Of a stretch of DNA of 64,000 nucleotides, positions 46,249 through 54,745 are shown one piece after another. The notes under the pieces were generated by a model, which did not search any database, was not told the DNA's origin, and was given only the letters and a program-made list of their open reading frames with translations. Position numbers and translations under genes: made by a program. The stretch covers positions 1-64,000 of the forward strand of contig NZ_FSRB01000002.1 in the NCBI RefSeq assembly GCF_900129635.1, written 5' to 3'. Source of the DNA: Singulisphaera sp. GP187 (lineage in GTDB: Bacteria; Planctomycetota; Planctomycetia; Isosphaerales; Isosphaeraceae). The first letter of the stretch is position 1. Each line of letters begins with the position of its first letter.

Positions 46249-47037
46249 TCAAGAGTAATCGCTATTCACAAAAATTGCGTCAGCCACCAGCGGTCGACCC
46301 GAGGGGGAGCAGCCCGGTGCAGAGATACCCCATAATCTCAGAGGGCTGGCGGTCGTGATTAAATTGACCAGGTCCAAGGCACAAGAATCATTCTCGTAAT
46401 ACGAATTATAGACAATTTCGGTCATCAAAATCTTAGTTCTTTTCAGAACGTCCTTGCCGCCTTCGATCACCTGGGATTCGTAGCCCTGAACGTCCAGCTT
46501 CAGGAGTGAAATTTCATCGTAAGAAGACAATTCATGATCCAAAGTCGAAATCGGAACCGTAATCTCTTCGGTTCTGCCGCCGGACCCATGGAACTCTCGG
46601 GCCCAACCTTTCAAGGGAAGAATCGAAGACATCCTGTGGGACGCTTCCACATTGAAGCCGATCGTTCCAATGTTGGAGCCAATCGCCTTTTGAACGCAGG
46701 TGATTCGCTTTTCATGGATTGAATTGCGCAGCAACTGTTCAAAGACCGGAGGATTGGGTTCGAAGGCGATAATTTCCCTCGCGTTCGTGAGGCAAGCGAT
46801 CCCCAGGGACCATTCCCCCACGTTGGCCCCGACATCGACGACGCGTTTGAGAGCAGTCAGGCTCTCTCGTGGGAAGATTTCAATGCACGAAATCTCCAAC
46901 GCTTGTCTGTATCGGCGTGAGTAAGACAAACCGGGTGAGATCCCCAGGGCCCGGAGGCGGTTCCGATAGTCCAGGAGTCGACGCAATCCCACAGGTAAAA
47001 GCAAGTTGATCCTGGACATGTCGCGCTTCGTTCCCAT
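46249..47037 (-). CDS. FkbM family methyltransferase
   Basis: A 262-residue protein: 'RVVDVGANVGEWSLGIACL' is the SAM loop, 'IIAFEPNPPVFEQL' the acidic strand, 'SLLKLDVQGYESQVIEGG' the FkbM signature with Gln-Gly-Tyr in place of Glu-Gly-Ala, a common variant, and 'LMTEIVYNSYYEND' the C-terminal substrate region. The base composition is less GC-rich than in adjacent genes, which hints at separate acquisition. A second in-frame ATG at 47019 is possible. Gaps of about 300 bp flank it on both sides. Confidence 0.88.
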   Translation of the reverse strand: MGTKRDMSRINLLLPVGLRRLLDYRNRLRALGISPGLSYSRRYRQALEISCIEIFPRESLTALKRVVDVGANVGEWSLGIACLTNAREIIAFEPNPPVFEQLLRNSIHEKRITCVQKAIGSNIGTIGFNVEASHRMSSILPLKGWAREFHGSGGRTEEITVPISTLDHELSSYDEISLLKLDVQGYESQVIEGGKDVLKRTKILMTEIVYNSYYENDSCALDLVNLITTASPLRLWGISAPGCSPSGRPLVADAIFVNSDYS

Positions 47038-47312
47038 CTCGATTGGAAGTTGCTTGAAGTTTTCCCATCAGGTCGTTGTGATGAGGAGGGCTGTTATCGC
47101 CCTCATGGCTTCATAACCGCTGCATATCTCGAGGGCAGAGACCCAGGTGTCTTGGGGCGAAACCCACGACGATCCTTTATCAATCATCCGATTGCCCACC
47201 GCCGTTCCAGCCAAGGGCGAAGATCACCATCCCGATCCGCCGCGGCAATGGGCAGGTCGATTCTGCAAAACCGTACGGAATGTCGTGCAATCGGCCCAGC
47301 AGGGCCGAAATA

Positions 47313-48134
47313 TCACGACGTCGTTACGGCTCCGGGAACATGGAGGCCGCGTTCGCACAGGCCGGTCCCGGCCCAGTGCCCGAACGAGGTCAAGTCCAGC
47401 TTGGGCCAGCGGAGGTCGCGCCAGATTGAGAGCATGTTCCAGAGCCGGGTATCGTCAAACAGGAAGATGGGACGAGATCGGAACGGCACAGTCTCAAAAA
47501 AGCGGATCAGGTTTTGCTCCAGAACGCCGTCCTTGGCGGCGTCGATGAAGATCAGGCCAGCGTCGGCCAGGAACTCGCGGTGGTTATCAAAGACGTCGCT
47601 CTGACCAAGGTCCGCCACGATTTGCTTCAGGTTACCTCGACGAAAGTCGTCCTCAACCAGGCACGAGCGTGGATATTGACGCCACGGTACAATGTCGAAG
47701 GAGACAATTTGACCGTTATCGGGCAAGTATTTCTGCATACTCAAAGACGAGAGGCCCTCGGCGGTGCCGATCTCGATCACGAGCTTCGGACTCAAGACTT
47801 GCACGAGCCCCGCAAGCAGACGGTAATGCTCACCCGGCCAAAGGTTGGCGATGTCGTCCGGATAGGGAAAACGCCCCTTTAGGCGCCCAGCAAGGTCGCC
47901 AAGGTCGGTTTGCAAAGCCGCCTCGATAGCCTTGTGGGAGACCTCCAGGAGGTACTCGCTGGGGCGTGAAAGGGCATCGTCCTCGGAATGGAGCATCGAG
48001 TATTCCGAGTGCCTCGCTTTTACCGGGTCCGGCAGGCACCTGCGCACCAAAGCCCATTTCAATCGCTCGATCGTCCACCCGAGCATCGCCGTCCCCCTCT
48101 TGGCCACCATCGCCGTCCCATCCCGATCAGACAT
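47313..48134 (-). CDS. Class I SAM-dependent methyltransferase (Methyltransf_24-like)
   Basis: A 273-residue protein. 'KLVIEIGTAEGLSSLSMQKY' is the SAM-binding loop, 'GQIVSFDIVPW' the following acidic strand, and 'GLIFIDAAKDG' the Asp/Lys segment seen in O-methyltransferases of the catechol/caffeoyl-CoA-like fold. 'RPIFLFDDTRLWNM' continues that fold. The substrate is likely a sugar or sugar-linked acid of the polymer (inference). The first 30 residues are not conserved in character, and a later start is possible. The upstream glycosyltransferase ends 28 bp away. Confidence 0.8.
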   Translation of the reverse strand: MSDRDGTAMVAKRGTAMLGWTIERLKWALVRRCLPDPVKARHSEYSMLHSEDDALSRPSEYLLEVSHKAIEAALQTDLGDLAGRLKGRFPYPDDIANLWPGEHYRLLAGLVQVLSPKLVIEIGTAEGLSSLSMQKYLPDNGQIVSFDIVPWRQYPRSCLVEDDFRRGNLKQIVADLGQSDVFDNHREFLADAGLIFIDAAKDGVLEQNLIRFFETVPFRSRPIFLFDDTRLWNMLSIWRDLRWPKLDLTSFGHWAGTGLCERGLHVPGAVTTS

Positions 48135-48162
48135 TCACACATCACTCGCGACCAAACGATCT

Positions 48163-49398
48163 TCAAACCTCGCCGACCCGATCCCGAACTCCCTGCATGG
48201 AGCTGTTGCGACCTCGACCGACCACCGTGCGCAGGCCCTCCAGGTATCCGTCGGCCGTCTGCGGGATTCCCCAAGTCGCGATCAGGGCACGCGAGCGCTC
48301 GCCCATCCGTATCCTCTGGTCACGGTCACCGGCGAGTTGTTCCAGTCTTCGGGCCAGGGCCGGGACGTCACCACACGGAACGACGAACCCATTCTCCCCC
48401 TCCCGAACCAGGTCGGGCGCCGATCCTAAACGGTCGCTCACGACGACGGGGAGGCCGAAGTTCATCGCCTCATTGACGACCAAGCCCCACGGCTCATACG
48501 ACGAAGGGAGGACCAGGGCGTCGGCCAGCGCATAGTACCGGGGGAGTTCGCTCTGGTTGAGGAACCCCGTGATTCGGACGTTGTTCAGCCCAAGCGCGCC
48601 AGCCCTCCGGAGAATCGCGTCGCGGAGCACCCCATCGCCCGCGTAGATCAAGCGGTGCCGACCGACGTCGGGAAGGCGGGCGAACGCCTCGAGGAGGTCC
48701 AGGGGACGCTTCACCGGGGAAAGCTTGCCGCAGAAGAGGAAGACCGTCGCGCCATCGGGGATCGACTCCTCCGCCCGGAGTTCGGATCGCCTGGGTGTCA
48801 GGAGGGCGTCCTGCTCTTGGAAGGAGGCATTGTCCACACTGTAAGGGGCGAGGAAAATCCGGCCCTCATCGACCCCGTAGTCCCTGTAGAACCGGCGGTT
48901 GAGCGAGCCGATCGCCATGAAGCCGGCGGTCGAGCGAAAGAGGCGAGTCAGGAGCGTCCGCTTGACAAGCCGACGCAGCCCGGTCGGTTCGGACAGCCCG
49001 TTGCTCTCCCCGCGCAGGAAGACCGGCAGGCCCAAGGCACGCGACGAGCGAAACGCCAACCAGTTGGTCGCCAAGGCCCAGCCATGGACGACCAAAGCGT
49101 CGAACCCCCCAGTCTGGAGGCGCGTGCGAATCTCCGGGTTGAAGGCACCCCAAAACCGGCCGGCGCGTGGCGAGCGACTGCGGTTGCGGAGGATGACGTG
49201 TTGGTAGCCATCCAGCAGCGGGATGTCCCACTGGATTCGCGTACCGAAGCCAGGGTCATCATAGGGCTTGAGGCCGAAGTCAGCGCAGAAGAAGACGGTC
49301 AAGTCGACGCCCGGCCGAGCGGCCAGGTGCCGAAAGAACGGGGCCTGATACTGAATTGGGTGCGAGGCCAAGATCGCCAGGCGGTGAGAAGCGTCCAT
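48163..49398 (-). CDS. Glycosyltransferase, GT4 family
   Basis: A 411-residue GT-B enzyme that begins 'MDASHRLAILASHPIQYQAP', a start often seen in GT4 enzymes of exopolysaccharide loci. It has 'ATVFLFCGKLSPVKRPLDLL', 'HRLIYAGDGVLRDAIL', and the donor site 'PSSYEPWGLVVNEAMNFGLP' with E-x7-E. The ATG overlaps the stop of the upstream CgeB-like gene by one base (TGATG), which fixes the start better than the open frame that continues to 49785. It adds a sugar to the growing repeat unit; specificity is unknown. Confidence 0.92.
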   Translation of the reverse strand: MDASHRLAILASHPIQYQAPFFRHLAARPGVDLTVFFCADFGLKPYDDPGFGTRIQWDIPLLDGYQHVILRNRSRSPRAGRFWGAFNPEIRTRLQTGGFDALVVHGWALATNWLAFRSSRALGLPVFLRGESNGLSEPTGLRRLVKRTLLTRLFRSTAGFMAIGSLNRRFYRDYGVDEGRIFLAPYSVDNASFQEQDALLTPRRSELRAEESIPDGATVFLFCGKLSPVKRPLDLLEAFARLPDVGRHRLIYAGDGVLRDAILRRAGALGLNNVRITGFLNQSELPRYYALADALVLPSSYEPWGLVVNEAMNFGLPVVVSDRLGSAPDLVREGENGFVVPCGDVPALARRLEQLAGDRDQRIRMGERSRALIATWGIPQTADGYLEGLRTVVGRGRNSSMQGVRDRVGEV

Positions 49399-50408
49399 CA
49401 GCATCCATCCACGATCTTCAGGGCGTGTTCGAGCCGGTGCCGGTAGGTGTGCTCGCCATGGGCGCGGCGGCAACCCGCCTCGGCGATCTTCGCGCGTTGT
49501 TCGGGGCGGCTCAGGTAGTAGTCCACTTTCTCCTTGAGCTCGTCTCGTGACCGATAGACGACGATTTCCTCGTCGATTCGGAACATGGTCTCCATTTCCG
49601 GGCGCCAGTCGGCAATCTGAAACGCTCCGCAGCCGGCGGCTTCGAACGCCCGGACGTTCACTCCCAGGATCTCGGTCGGGTGCAGCGTGTTGATCGTGAT
49701 CTTGGCGGCGCGAAACGCTTTCGACTTCTCGACCTCCGACACGTAAACGTGGGTGTAATTGGCCCGAAGTGGCGATTCGAGCCACTTCGGAAGCGGGGGG
49801 CCGTACAACTTCAGGTCGTAGCCCTCAAAGATGCTCAGGAGCCGAGCCCGATAGTAGTACATATTCCCGGCGGTCGTCAGGTCGCACCCGTACCGCGCCC
49901 GGTCCTCAGGCGTGAGCTCGACCGGGAAGTGCCAGCTCGGGTTGCACGCCTCGGGCAGGTAGTGGGCGTTGAGACCGAGCCGGCTGCGGAACATGTCGAC
50001 CCCAAACGGGTCTTTGAAGAAGAGGGCGTCGTAATCAGCGCCCAAGGGGAACATCCGGGCGAGGTTGGCGAATGCGTCGGGGTAGAGGAACGCGATCTTG
50101 GCGGTTCGCCCCAGAACGTCCCGCGCCCGGGCGATCGCCCGCGGTCCCCAGTCCCTGTAGGTGTTCAGGACGATGTGGGGCTTGAACTGGGCCAGTTCCC
50201 GATGGATCAGCCGGTCTCGCACCGCCAGAAGCCGTGGGTGCGACTCGGCAATCGCGAAGATCGAGCGTAATCGGCGGCGAAATGGGATCCGCTCGAACGC
50301 CCGGTCCTCGTCGATCTCCTGCACCTCCATCCCCATCTGCTTCAACGTGAACGACAGATTATGCGCCAGGGAATCGGAGAATTGCTTACCGATGACGGAG
50401 ATCTTCAT
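49398..50408 (-). CDS. CgeB-like glycosyltransferase (GT-B, DUF3880-type)
   Basis: A 336-residue protein. 'KISVIGKQFSDSLAHNLSFT' starts the first Rossmann half, 'HIVLNTYRDWGPRAIARARD' and 'LYPDAFANLARMF' match the CgeB/DUF3880 family, and the C-terminal 'LGVNVRAFEAAGCGAFQIAD' is its donor-site signature. 'TINTLHPTEI' precedes it. CgeB-type enzymes glycosylate spore or surface structures, so a role in the same polymer is likely. ATG 50408; the open frame goes on to 50453. It is translationally linked to the GT4 that follows. Confidence 0.82.
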   Translation of the reverse strand: MKISVIGKQFSDSLAHNLSFTLKQMGMEVQEIDEDRAFERIPFRRRLRSIFAIAESHPRLLAVRDRLIHRELAQFKPHIVLNTYRDWGPRAIARARDVLGRTAKIAFLYPDAFANLARMFPLGADYDALFFKDPFGVDMFRSRLGLNAHYLPEACNPSWHFPVELTPEDRARYGCDLTTAGNMYYYRARLLSIFEGYDLKLYGPPLPKWLESPLRANYTHVYVSEVEKSKAFRAAKITINTLHPTEILGVNVRAFEAAGCGAFQIADWRPEMETMFRIDEEIVVYRSRDELKEKVDYYLSRPEQRAKIAEAGCRRAHGEHTYRHRLEHALKIVDGC

Positions 50409-50542
50409 GGCGGCTCGAAACAAGTGATGGGACGACCACCAAAGCCATACCAACGGTGATCAGGAGATCCGTGACTCTCTTTTTATTTCGGACCGCGGTC
50501 GGACCGTGAGTCAACCACGGTCCGTATCTCCGCGCTCCCACG

Positions 50543-51559
50543 TCAGGACTTCCGCTCGCAAGCGACGAGCAGAAAACGAGCCCGATCCAGCGGCAGGAGC
50601 GGTTCCATGATATCGTCCCAGGCCGTGACGGAGAACGTATAGGCCGTTGAGAGCAGGCGGTTTCGAGCGATGGCGTCGGTCAGCGGCAAGACGAGCCGGA
50701 GCACGCGCGACTTACTCTTGTAAGCCCCGAGCCAGCCCAGCATCGGCAGGTGGACCAGCGACGTCTTGTTGGCCGCATGGTAACCCAAAACCTTGTAGCC
50801 CTCGGCCTTGAGCAGTTCGAGGGTCTCCGAGGGGCGCATCAGACCGTAGTGGCCGTCATTCTCGATGAAGGCCGATTGAAACAGGTCCGGGTCGCGCTTG
50901 GCCCACTGCCAGAGTCGGTTCGAACAGTCACAGTCGAAAAGCATGATCAATCGGCCGCCGGGCTTCAGCAACCGGGAGAATTCGCGAAGCAGGCCGGGTT
51001 TGGTCTCGGGCGACACGTGCTCGAAAAAGAATTTCGCGCAGATGAAGTCGAACGATTCGTCCGGGTAGGGCACCTCGAACGCACTGGCGCGAACCGACTC
51101 GTGATACCACCCCTTGCGGTGGAGAAACTTCAGGGAGTTGAGCGAAACATCGAGCCCGACCACGGGGCCGCGCGTCGTCAGGTAGCGGGTCCCGCCGCCG
51201 CAGGCCACGTCGAGCACGGCGCCGGGGCGGTTGAAGTATTTCCGCACGAACCAGAGGTAGTGCAGGCTCACGAAGTAAAGCAGCCAACGGTTCCAGAACC
51301 GGCCCTCGTTCGGCAGCAAGTTGATCGCGCCGGGCTCATAGCGGGTTTCGTAAAACTCATCGGCTTCGATGAAGGACGGGACCCCCTCGTGGATCGGGTA
51401 AGTGGCCTGACATGCCGCGCAGTCATAGCCGGCGTCCGAGCGTCCCAGCGGGCCGCGGCAGTGTGGGCAGACGAGCCCCGGGGTCTGGGGCTGCGGCGTC
51501 TTGGCCGCATCAAGCTCTTGGGCTTCCTCGCCCTGCGACGCGATTGCACCCTCTTGCAT
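50543..51559 (-). CDS. SAM-dependent methyltransferase with N-terminal zinc ribbon
   Basis: A 338-residue protein. Residues 29-62 are a Trm112-like zinc ribbon with Cys31, Cys34, Cys47 and Cys50 ('LVCPHCRGPLGRS', 'DCAACQATYPIHEGVPSF'). The Methyltransf_11 domain has 'AVLDVACGGGTRYL', 'VVGLDVSLNSLKFL', and 'FDFICAKFFFEHV'. Such two-part proteins are common in polysaccharide loci and may methylate a sugar or lipid carrier; the target is unknown. It lies 30 bp downstream of the FkbM gene and 134 bp before the CgeB-like gene. Confidence 0.85.
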   Translation of the reverse strand: MQEGAIASQGEEAQELDAAKTPQPQTPGLVCPHCRGPLGRSDAGYDCAACQATYPIHEGVPSFIEADEFYETRYEPGAINLLPNEGRFWNRWLLYFVSLHYLWFVRKYFNRPGAVLDVACGGGTRYLTTRGPVVGLDVSLNSLKFLHRKGWYHESVRASAFEVPYPDESFDFICAKFFFEHVSPETKPGLLREFSRLLKPGGRLIMLFDCDCSNRLWQWAKRDPDLFQSAFIENDGHYGLMRPSETLELLKAEGYKVLGYHAANKTSLVHLPMLGWLGAYKSKSRVLRLVLPLTDAIARNRLLSTAYTFSVTAWDDIMEPLLPLDRARFLLVACERKS

Positions 51560-51589
51560 AAATCCCCCCTTCGTCTAGCCCCAAAGAAA

Positions 51590-52528
51590 CTATGCGTGCT
51601 TGGCACGGTCCACGAGCGTTTGGAGGGCGGAGGACAACGGAGTCCCCTCTGGAGCACAGAACACATCGCAGGCCTCCAGTTCACTCGCGGGATCCACTTC
51701 TGCGAACGCGGTCTCGCCCCCCCCAAGAATGCCCTGGGGTTGGTAGACTCGATAGAAGCGATAGCCGAAGGGTTGCAAGCGTCCCAATAAGTCCCGCGAG
51801 GAGAGCCCGGAGGGTCTGAGCATGTCGGGATTGATCTCCGTCAGCACGAACGGTCGGTCCTCGGCGATCAGTTGACGCATACCGTCCAGGACCGCACACT
51901 CGGATCCTTCGACGTCAATCTTGATGAGCCGGATCGGTCGGCGGATCTCGCCTGCGTTCACCAAGTCATCGATTCGAGAGCAAGGGACTTCGATCGTGGT
52001 GAGTCCAGTCAGGTGGGTACCATTCACCGCAGTCGACCACCCCAGGACCGGGGAAACGTTGAAGGAGATCGACCCCTCCCGATCGGACGCCGCGATCGGG
52101 AACACCTTGACCCAGTCGAACCGATTCTCCCGGACGGTCGTCCGCAACTGCTCGACGGCTCGGGGATCCGCCTCGAACGAGTAAACGCCCCCGTTCGGCC
52201 CGACCCATTGTGCCAGGTGGGACGTGATATACCCAAGTTGGGTCCCGACATCAAGGACACGATCCCCCTCGCCGACGGTCATTTTCAACAGCCTCAGGAT
52301 CTCCGTCGAGTACCTCCCATAGAACATCATGCAACCGGTGTAGGCGCAGGGGTCGAGCATCAGCTTCAACCCCGAGACCGAGCGAACGACCTGCAATCCT
52401 CGCCCCAACACTAAAGGGGCTGTCATGTACATAACTCTCGGAATGCCGCGCACGCGAACTCGGCGGAGTCCACGCCCGATGCCCCTGGCAACATCTTGAA
52501 GGCGGTCCCGGAAGAAACTGTTTCCCAT
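51590..52528 (-). CDS. FkbM family methyltransferase
   Basis: A 312-residue protein with 'DRVLDVGTQLGYITSHLAQW' (SAM loop), 'YSFEADPRAVEQLRTTVREN', and the signature 'LIKIDVEGSECAVLDGM'. 'FVLTEINPDMLRPSGLS' matches the C-terminal FkbM block. It also has an N-terminal stretch of about 80 residues ('LKLMLDPCAYTGCMMFYGRY') typical of glycan-locus FkbM proteins. The upstream gap (52529-52722) carries two hairpins, so the gene may have its own regulation. Confidence 0.87.
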   Translation of the reverse strand: MGNSFFRDRLQDVARGIGRGLRRVRVRGIPRVMYMTAPLVLGRGLQVVRSVSGLKLMLDPCAYTGCMMFYGRYSTEILRLLKMTVGEGDRVLDVGTQLGYITSHLAQWVGPNGGVYSFEADPRAVEQLRTTVRENRFDWVKVFPIAASDREGSISFNVSPVLGWSTAVNGTHLTGLTTIEVPCSRIDDLVNAGEIRRPIRLIKIDVEGSECAVLDGMRQLIAEDRPFVLTEINPDMLRPSGLSSRDLLGRLQPFGYRFYRVYQPQGILGGGETAFAEVDPASELEACDVFCAPEGTPLSSALQTLVDRAKHA

Positions 52529-52672
52529 TTCAGTTTATCTCAACATTTTGAAGCGGAGTGCTTCTCTCGGTGGGCTTATTGTGTGCAGGTTGCTTTCGGG
52601 TGGCGCACGGAAAAAGGGGACAGGCAAACGAAAACGGGTCCAGGTGTGCCTCGTCCACCATGAGCTCAACCG

Positions 52673-52712
52673 GGTGGGCAACGCCCACCTCAAGGACGAC
52701 GGAAAATCGTCC
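52673..52712 (-). terminator. Two adjacent hairpins after the GT2 gene
   Basis: GGTGGGC/GCCCACC (52673-52679 with 52683-52689, 3-nt loop) and GGACGA/TCGTCC (52694-52699 with 52707-52712, 7-nt loop) are perfect stems, 11-50 nt past the stop of the GT2 gene. No T tract follows directly. They may end or attenuate the transcript before the FkbM gene. Confidence 0.3.
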
Positions 52713-52722
52713 CTCCAAAAAA

Positions 52723-53658
52723 TTAGCGCAGACGGGCCAGGGTCCGGGAGAGCACACGTCCGTTCTGTCGAATGTACTGGCGGCCCGCGGCGCGTCCGGC
52801 CTTATCCTTCCGCTTGACACAGATGAGATAGTGGATCGCGATGTAACGCTCCAGCCTCAAATCGAGCCCAAGACCGGACCACCACCGGGAGACGCCCGAA
52901 TACCCCTTCGGGCTGTAACGTCGATGGATGCGGGCGAGCGAGTCGATCACGCGCCAGTTCACCCCCAGATACTCGTGATCGGCCTCACGCTCCCTGATCT
53001 TGCTGAGCGGCTCGGCCACGAAGCCAACCCCCCCTGCCAGGGAGAGCCTCATCCACATCTCCACGTCCGCGATAAACCCATAGTCGGGGTCGTACAACCC
53101 ATGGCGCTCGTAGATCGAGCGAGGCACCATCGCGTCGGCGGCCACGGGACATGAGAAGGACGAGAGCAAGAACCGGAGCCATTCCGGCCCCGGCGTGTAC
53201 CGGCGGAAGTCGCCCACGTGGTCAACGCCGAGGGACGTCCCGTCCTCCCGGATCGTCGAGATCCCCGTATGAACGAAGGCCAGGTCCTCGTGCTCGCCGA
53301 ACAGGCGGACCATCTTCTCGAGGCGGGTCCGGTCGTGGAGGTCGTGGTCGTGGCAGACGGCAATGTACCGTCCCCGAGCGTCGGCGATTCCCGAGTTGAG
53401 GTTGCCCGGCATCGCCAGGCGCTCCGGATTCCGGTGGTAGCGGATCCGCGGGTCGAGGATCGCGGTCACCACCCGCTCGGTCTCGTCGTCCGGACTGTCG
53501 TCGCGCACCAGGAGTTCGAAGTCCTGGCAGGTCTGGTCCAGGATCGAATGGACGGTCTCGGCAATGTGATGAGGCCGGCGATAGGTCGGCATCACGACAC
53601 TGACCAGGGGTCGCCGCGTCCCATTCTCCTCGACTGGCTTCAAGCTAGGAGCGGCCAT
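52723..53658 (-). CDS. Glycosyltransferase family 2
   Basis: A 311-residue GT-A glycosyltransferase. 'PLVSVVMPTYRRPHHIAETV' (17-36) begins the fold, 'LLVRDDSPDDETERV' binds the nucleotide, and 'IAVCHDHDLHDRTRLEK' holds the metal-binding motif in the variant form His-Asp-His-Asp. 'YGFIADVEMWMRLSLAGGVG' is the usual acceptor-side helix. It should add one sugar to the repeat unit. It is 5 bp downstream of the SDR gene, so the two are almost certainly cotranscribed. Confidence 0.9.
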   Translation of the reverse strand: MAAPSLKPVEENGTRRPLVSVVMPTYRRPHHIAETVHSILDQTCQDFELLVRDDSPDDETERVVTAILDPRIRYHRNPERLAMPGNLNSGIADARGRYIAVCHDHDLHDRTRLEKMVRLFGEHEDLAFVHTGISTIREDGTSLGVDHVGDFRRYTPGPEWLRFLLSSFSCPVAADAMVPRSIYERHGLYDPDYGFIADVEMWMRLSLAGGVGFVAEPLSKIREREADHEYLGVNWRVIDSLARIHRRYSPKGYSGVSRWWSGLGLDLRLERYIAIHYLICVKRKDKAGRAAGRQYIRQNGRVLSRTLARLR

Positions 53659-53663
53659 GGTCC

Positions 53664-54659
53664 CTACGCTTTCCTCCCGTCCCGAATGTAGTGGAGCGTG
53701 TCGCGGATCACCTGGTCGACGTCAGATCGCGGCTGCCACCCCAGTTCTTCGGTGGACCGCTTCGCGTCGGGGTACTTGTCGTTGGCCTCCTCGAACAGGG
53801 GGCCGAAGAGGGTCTTGGGATCGACGTGATCGATCCTGGATTGGCTTTCGGCGATTTTCACGACGCGCTGCGCCAGTTCCAAAATGGTGACCTTATTGGC
53901 CGGGTTGCCGAGGTTGTACGCCTCGCCATTGGTCCCTCGCTCCATCGTGAGAATCAGACCCTGCACGATGTCCTGCACGTGGGTGAACGCGCGGACCATC
54001 GAGCCGTCGCTGTACACGGTTAGGGGCTCGTTCCGCAAGGCCTGGCCGATGAATCGGGGGAGGACGAAGCCCCCCTTGGGGGACTGGCGCGGGCCGGCCA
54101 CGTTGAACGGCCGGATGATGCAGGCGCGGAGCGGAGTGACCCGCGTGGTATTGACCAGGGAGATCTCGGCCGCCAGTTTCGCCACGGCGTATTCCAGGCG
54201 GACCGTCACCTTGGCCGGGATGATCTTCGAGTAATCCTCGGAGCAGTAGCCGTCACGGCCACCACCGTAGACCTCGCTGGTCGAGATGTCTAAGACCTTC
54301 GCGTCGTGTTTGAGCCCGAGGTTGATGACGTGGTAAGCGTCGCCGCAGATCATCTCGGTCATCTTGCCCGCGTAGGCCAAAACGCCGACCGGCCCGACCG
54401 GCGAGGCCAGGTGATAGATCTCGCGGAACGCCTTCCCCTTATCCCCCTCGCGCGTGCAGTATTCGGCGATCGAGCAGATGTCGTATGAAAGGTTGGGGGG
54501 GTTGCCCACCACCTCGAGGAACGCGGTGACATCAATCGGACTGGTCGAGAGATTGTCCACGACGTGGACGCGGTTTCCCGGCTCGGCCAGAAGCTGTTCG
54601 ACCAGCGTCGAACCGATGAAACCGAACCCGCCAGTCACCAAAATATTCTTATCAGTCAT
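53664..54659 (-). CDS. NAD-dependent epimerase/dehydratase (UDP-glucuronate decarboxylase-like SDR)
   Basis: A 331-residue extended SDR: 'ILVTGGFGFIGSTLVEQLL' (6-24), 'IYHLASPVGPVG', 'DISTSEVYGGGRDGY', and 'LEYAVAKLAAE' for YxxxK. 'HLASPVGP' and the 'FNVAGPRQSPKGGFVLPRFI' block recall UDP-xylose synthase and related nucleotide-sugar epimerases, but the first 'ASP' block is modified, so the reaction (decarboxylation, 4-epimerisation or dehydration) is not certain. It is placed before a GT2, whose donor it may make. Confidence 0.85.
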   Translation of the reverse strand: MTDKNILVTGGFGFIGSTLVEQLLAEPGNRVHVVDNLSTSPIDVTAFLEVVGNPPNLSYDICSIAEYCTREGDKGKAFREIYHLASPVGPVGVLAYAGKMTEMICGDAYHVINLGLKHDAKVLDISTSEVYGGGRDGYCSEDYSKIIPAKVTVRLEYAVAKLAAEISLVNTTRVTPLRACIIRPFNVAGPRQSPKGGFVLPRFIGQALRNEPLTVYSDGSMVRAFTHVQDIVQGLILTMERGTNGEAYNLGNPANKVTILELAQRVVKIAESQSRIDHVDPKTLFGPLFEEANDKYPDAKRSTEELGWQPRSDVDQVIRDTLHYIRDGRKA

Positions 54660-54745
54660 ACTGATCGCTCCTCTCCCATTTTATCATGACTCCATGATAA
54701 AGGCGATACGACGGATCAAGGCGGCCCTCGGGTCTTGCACCCGTG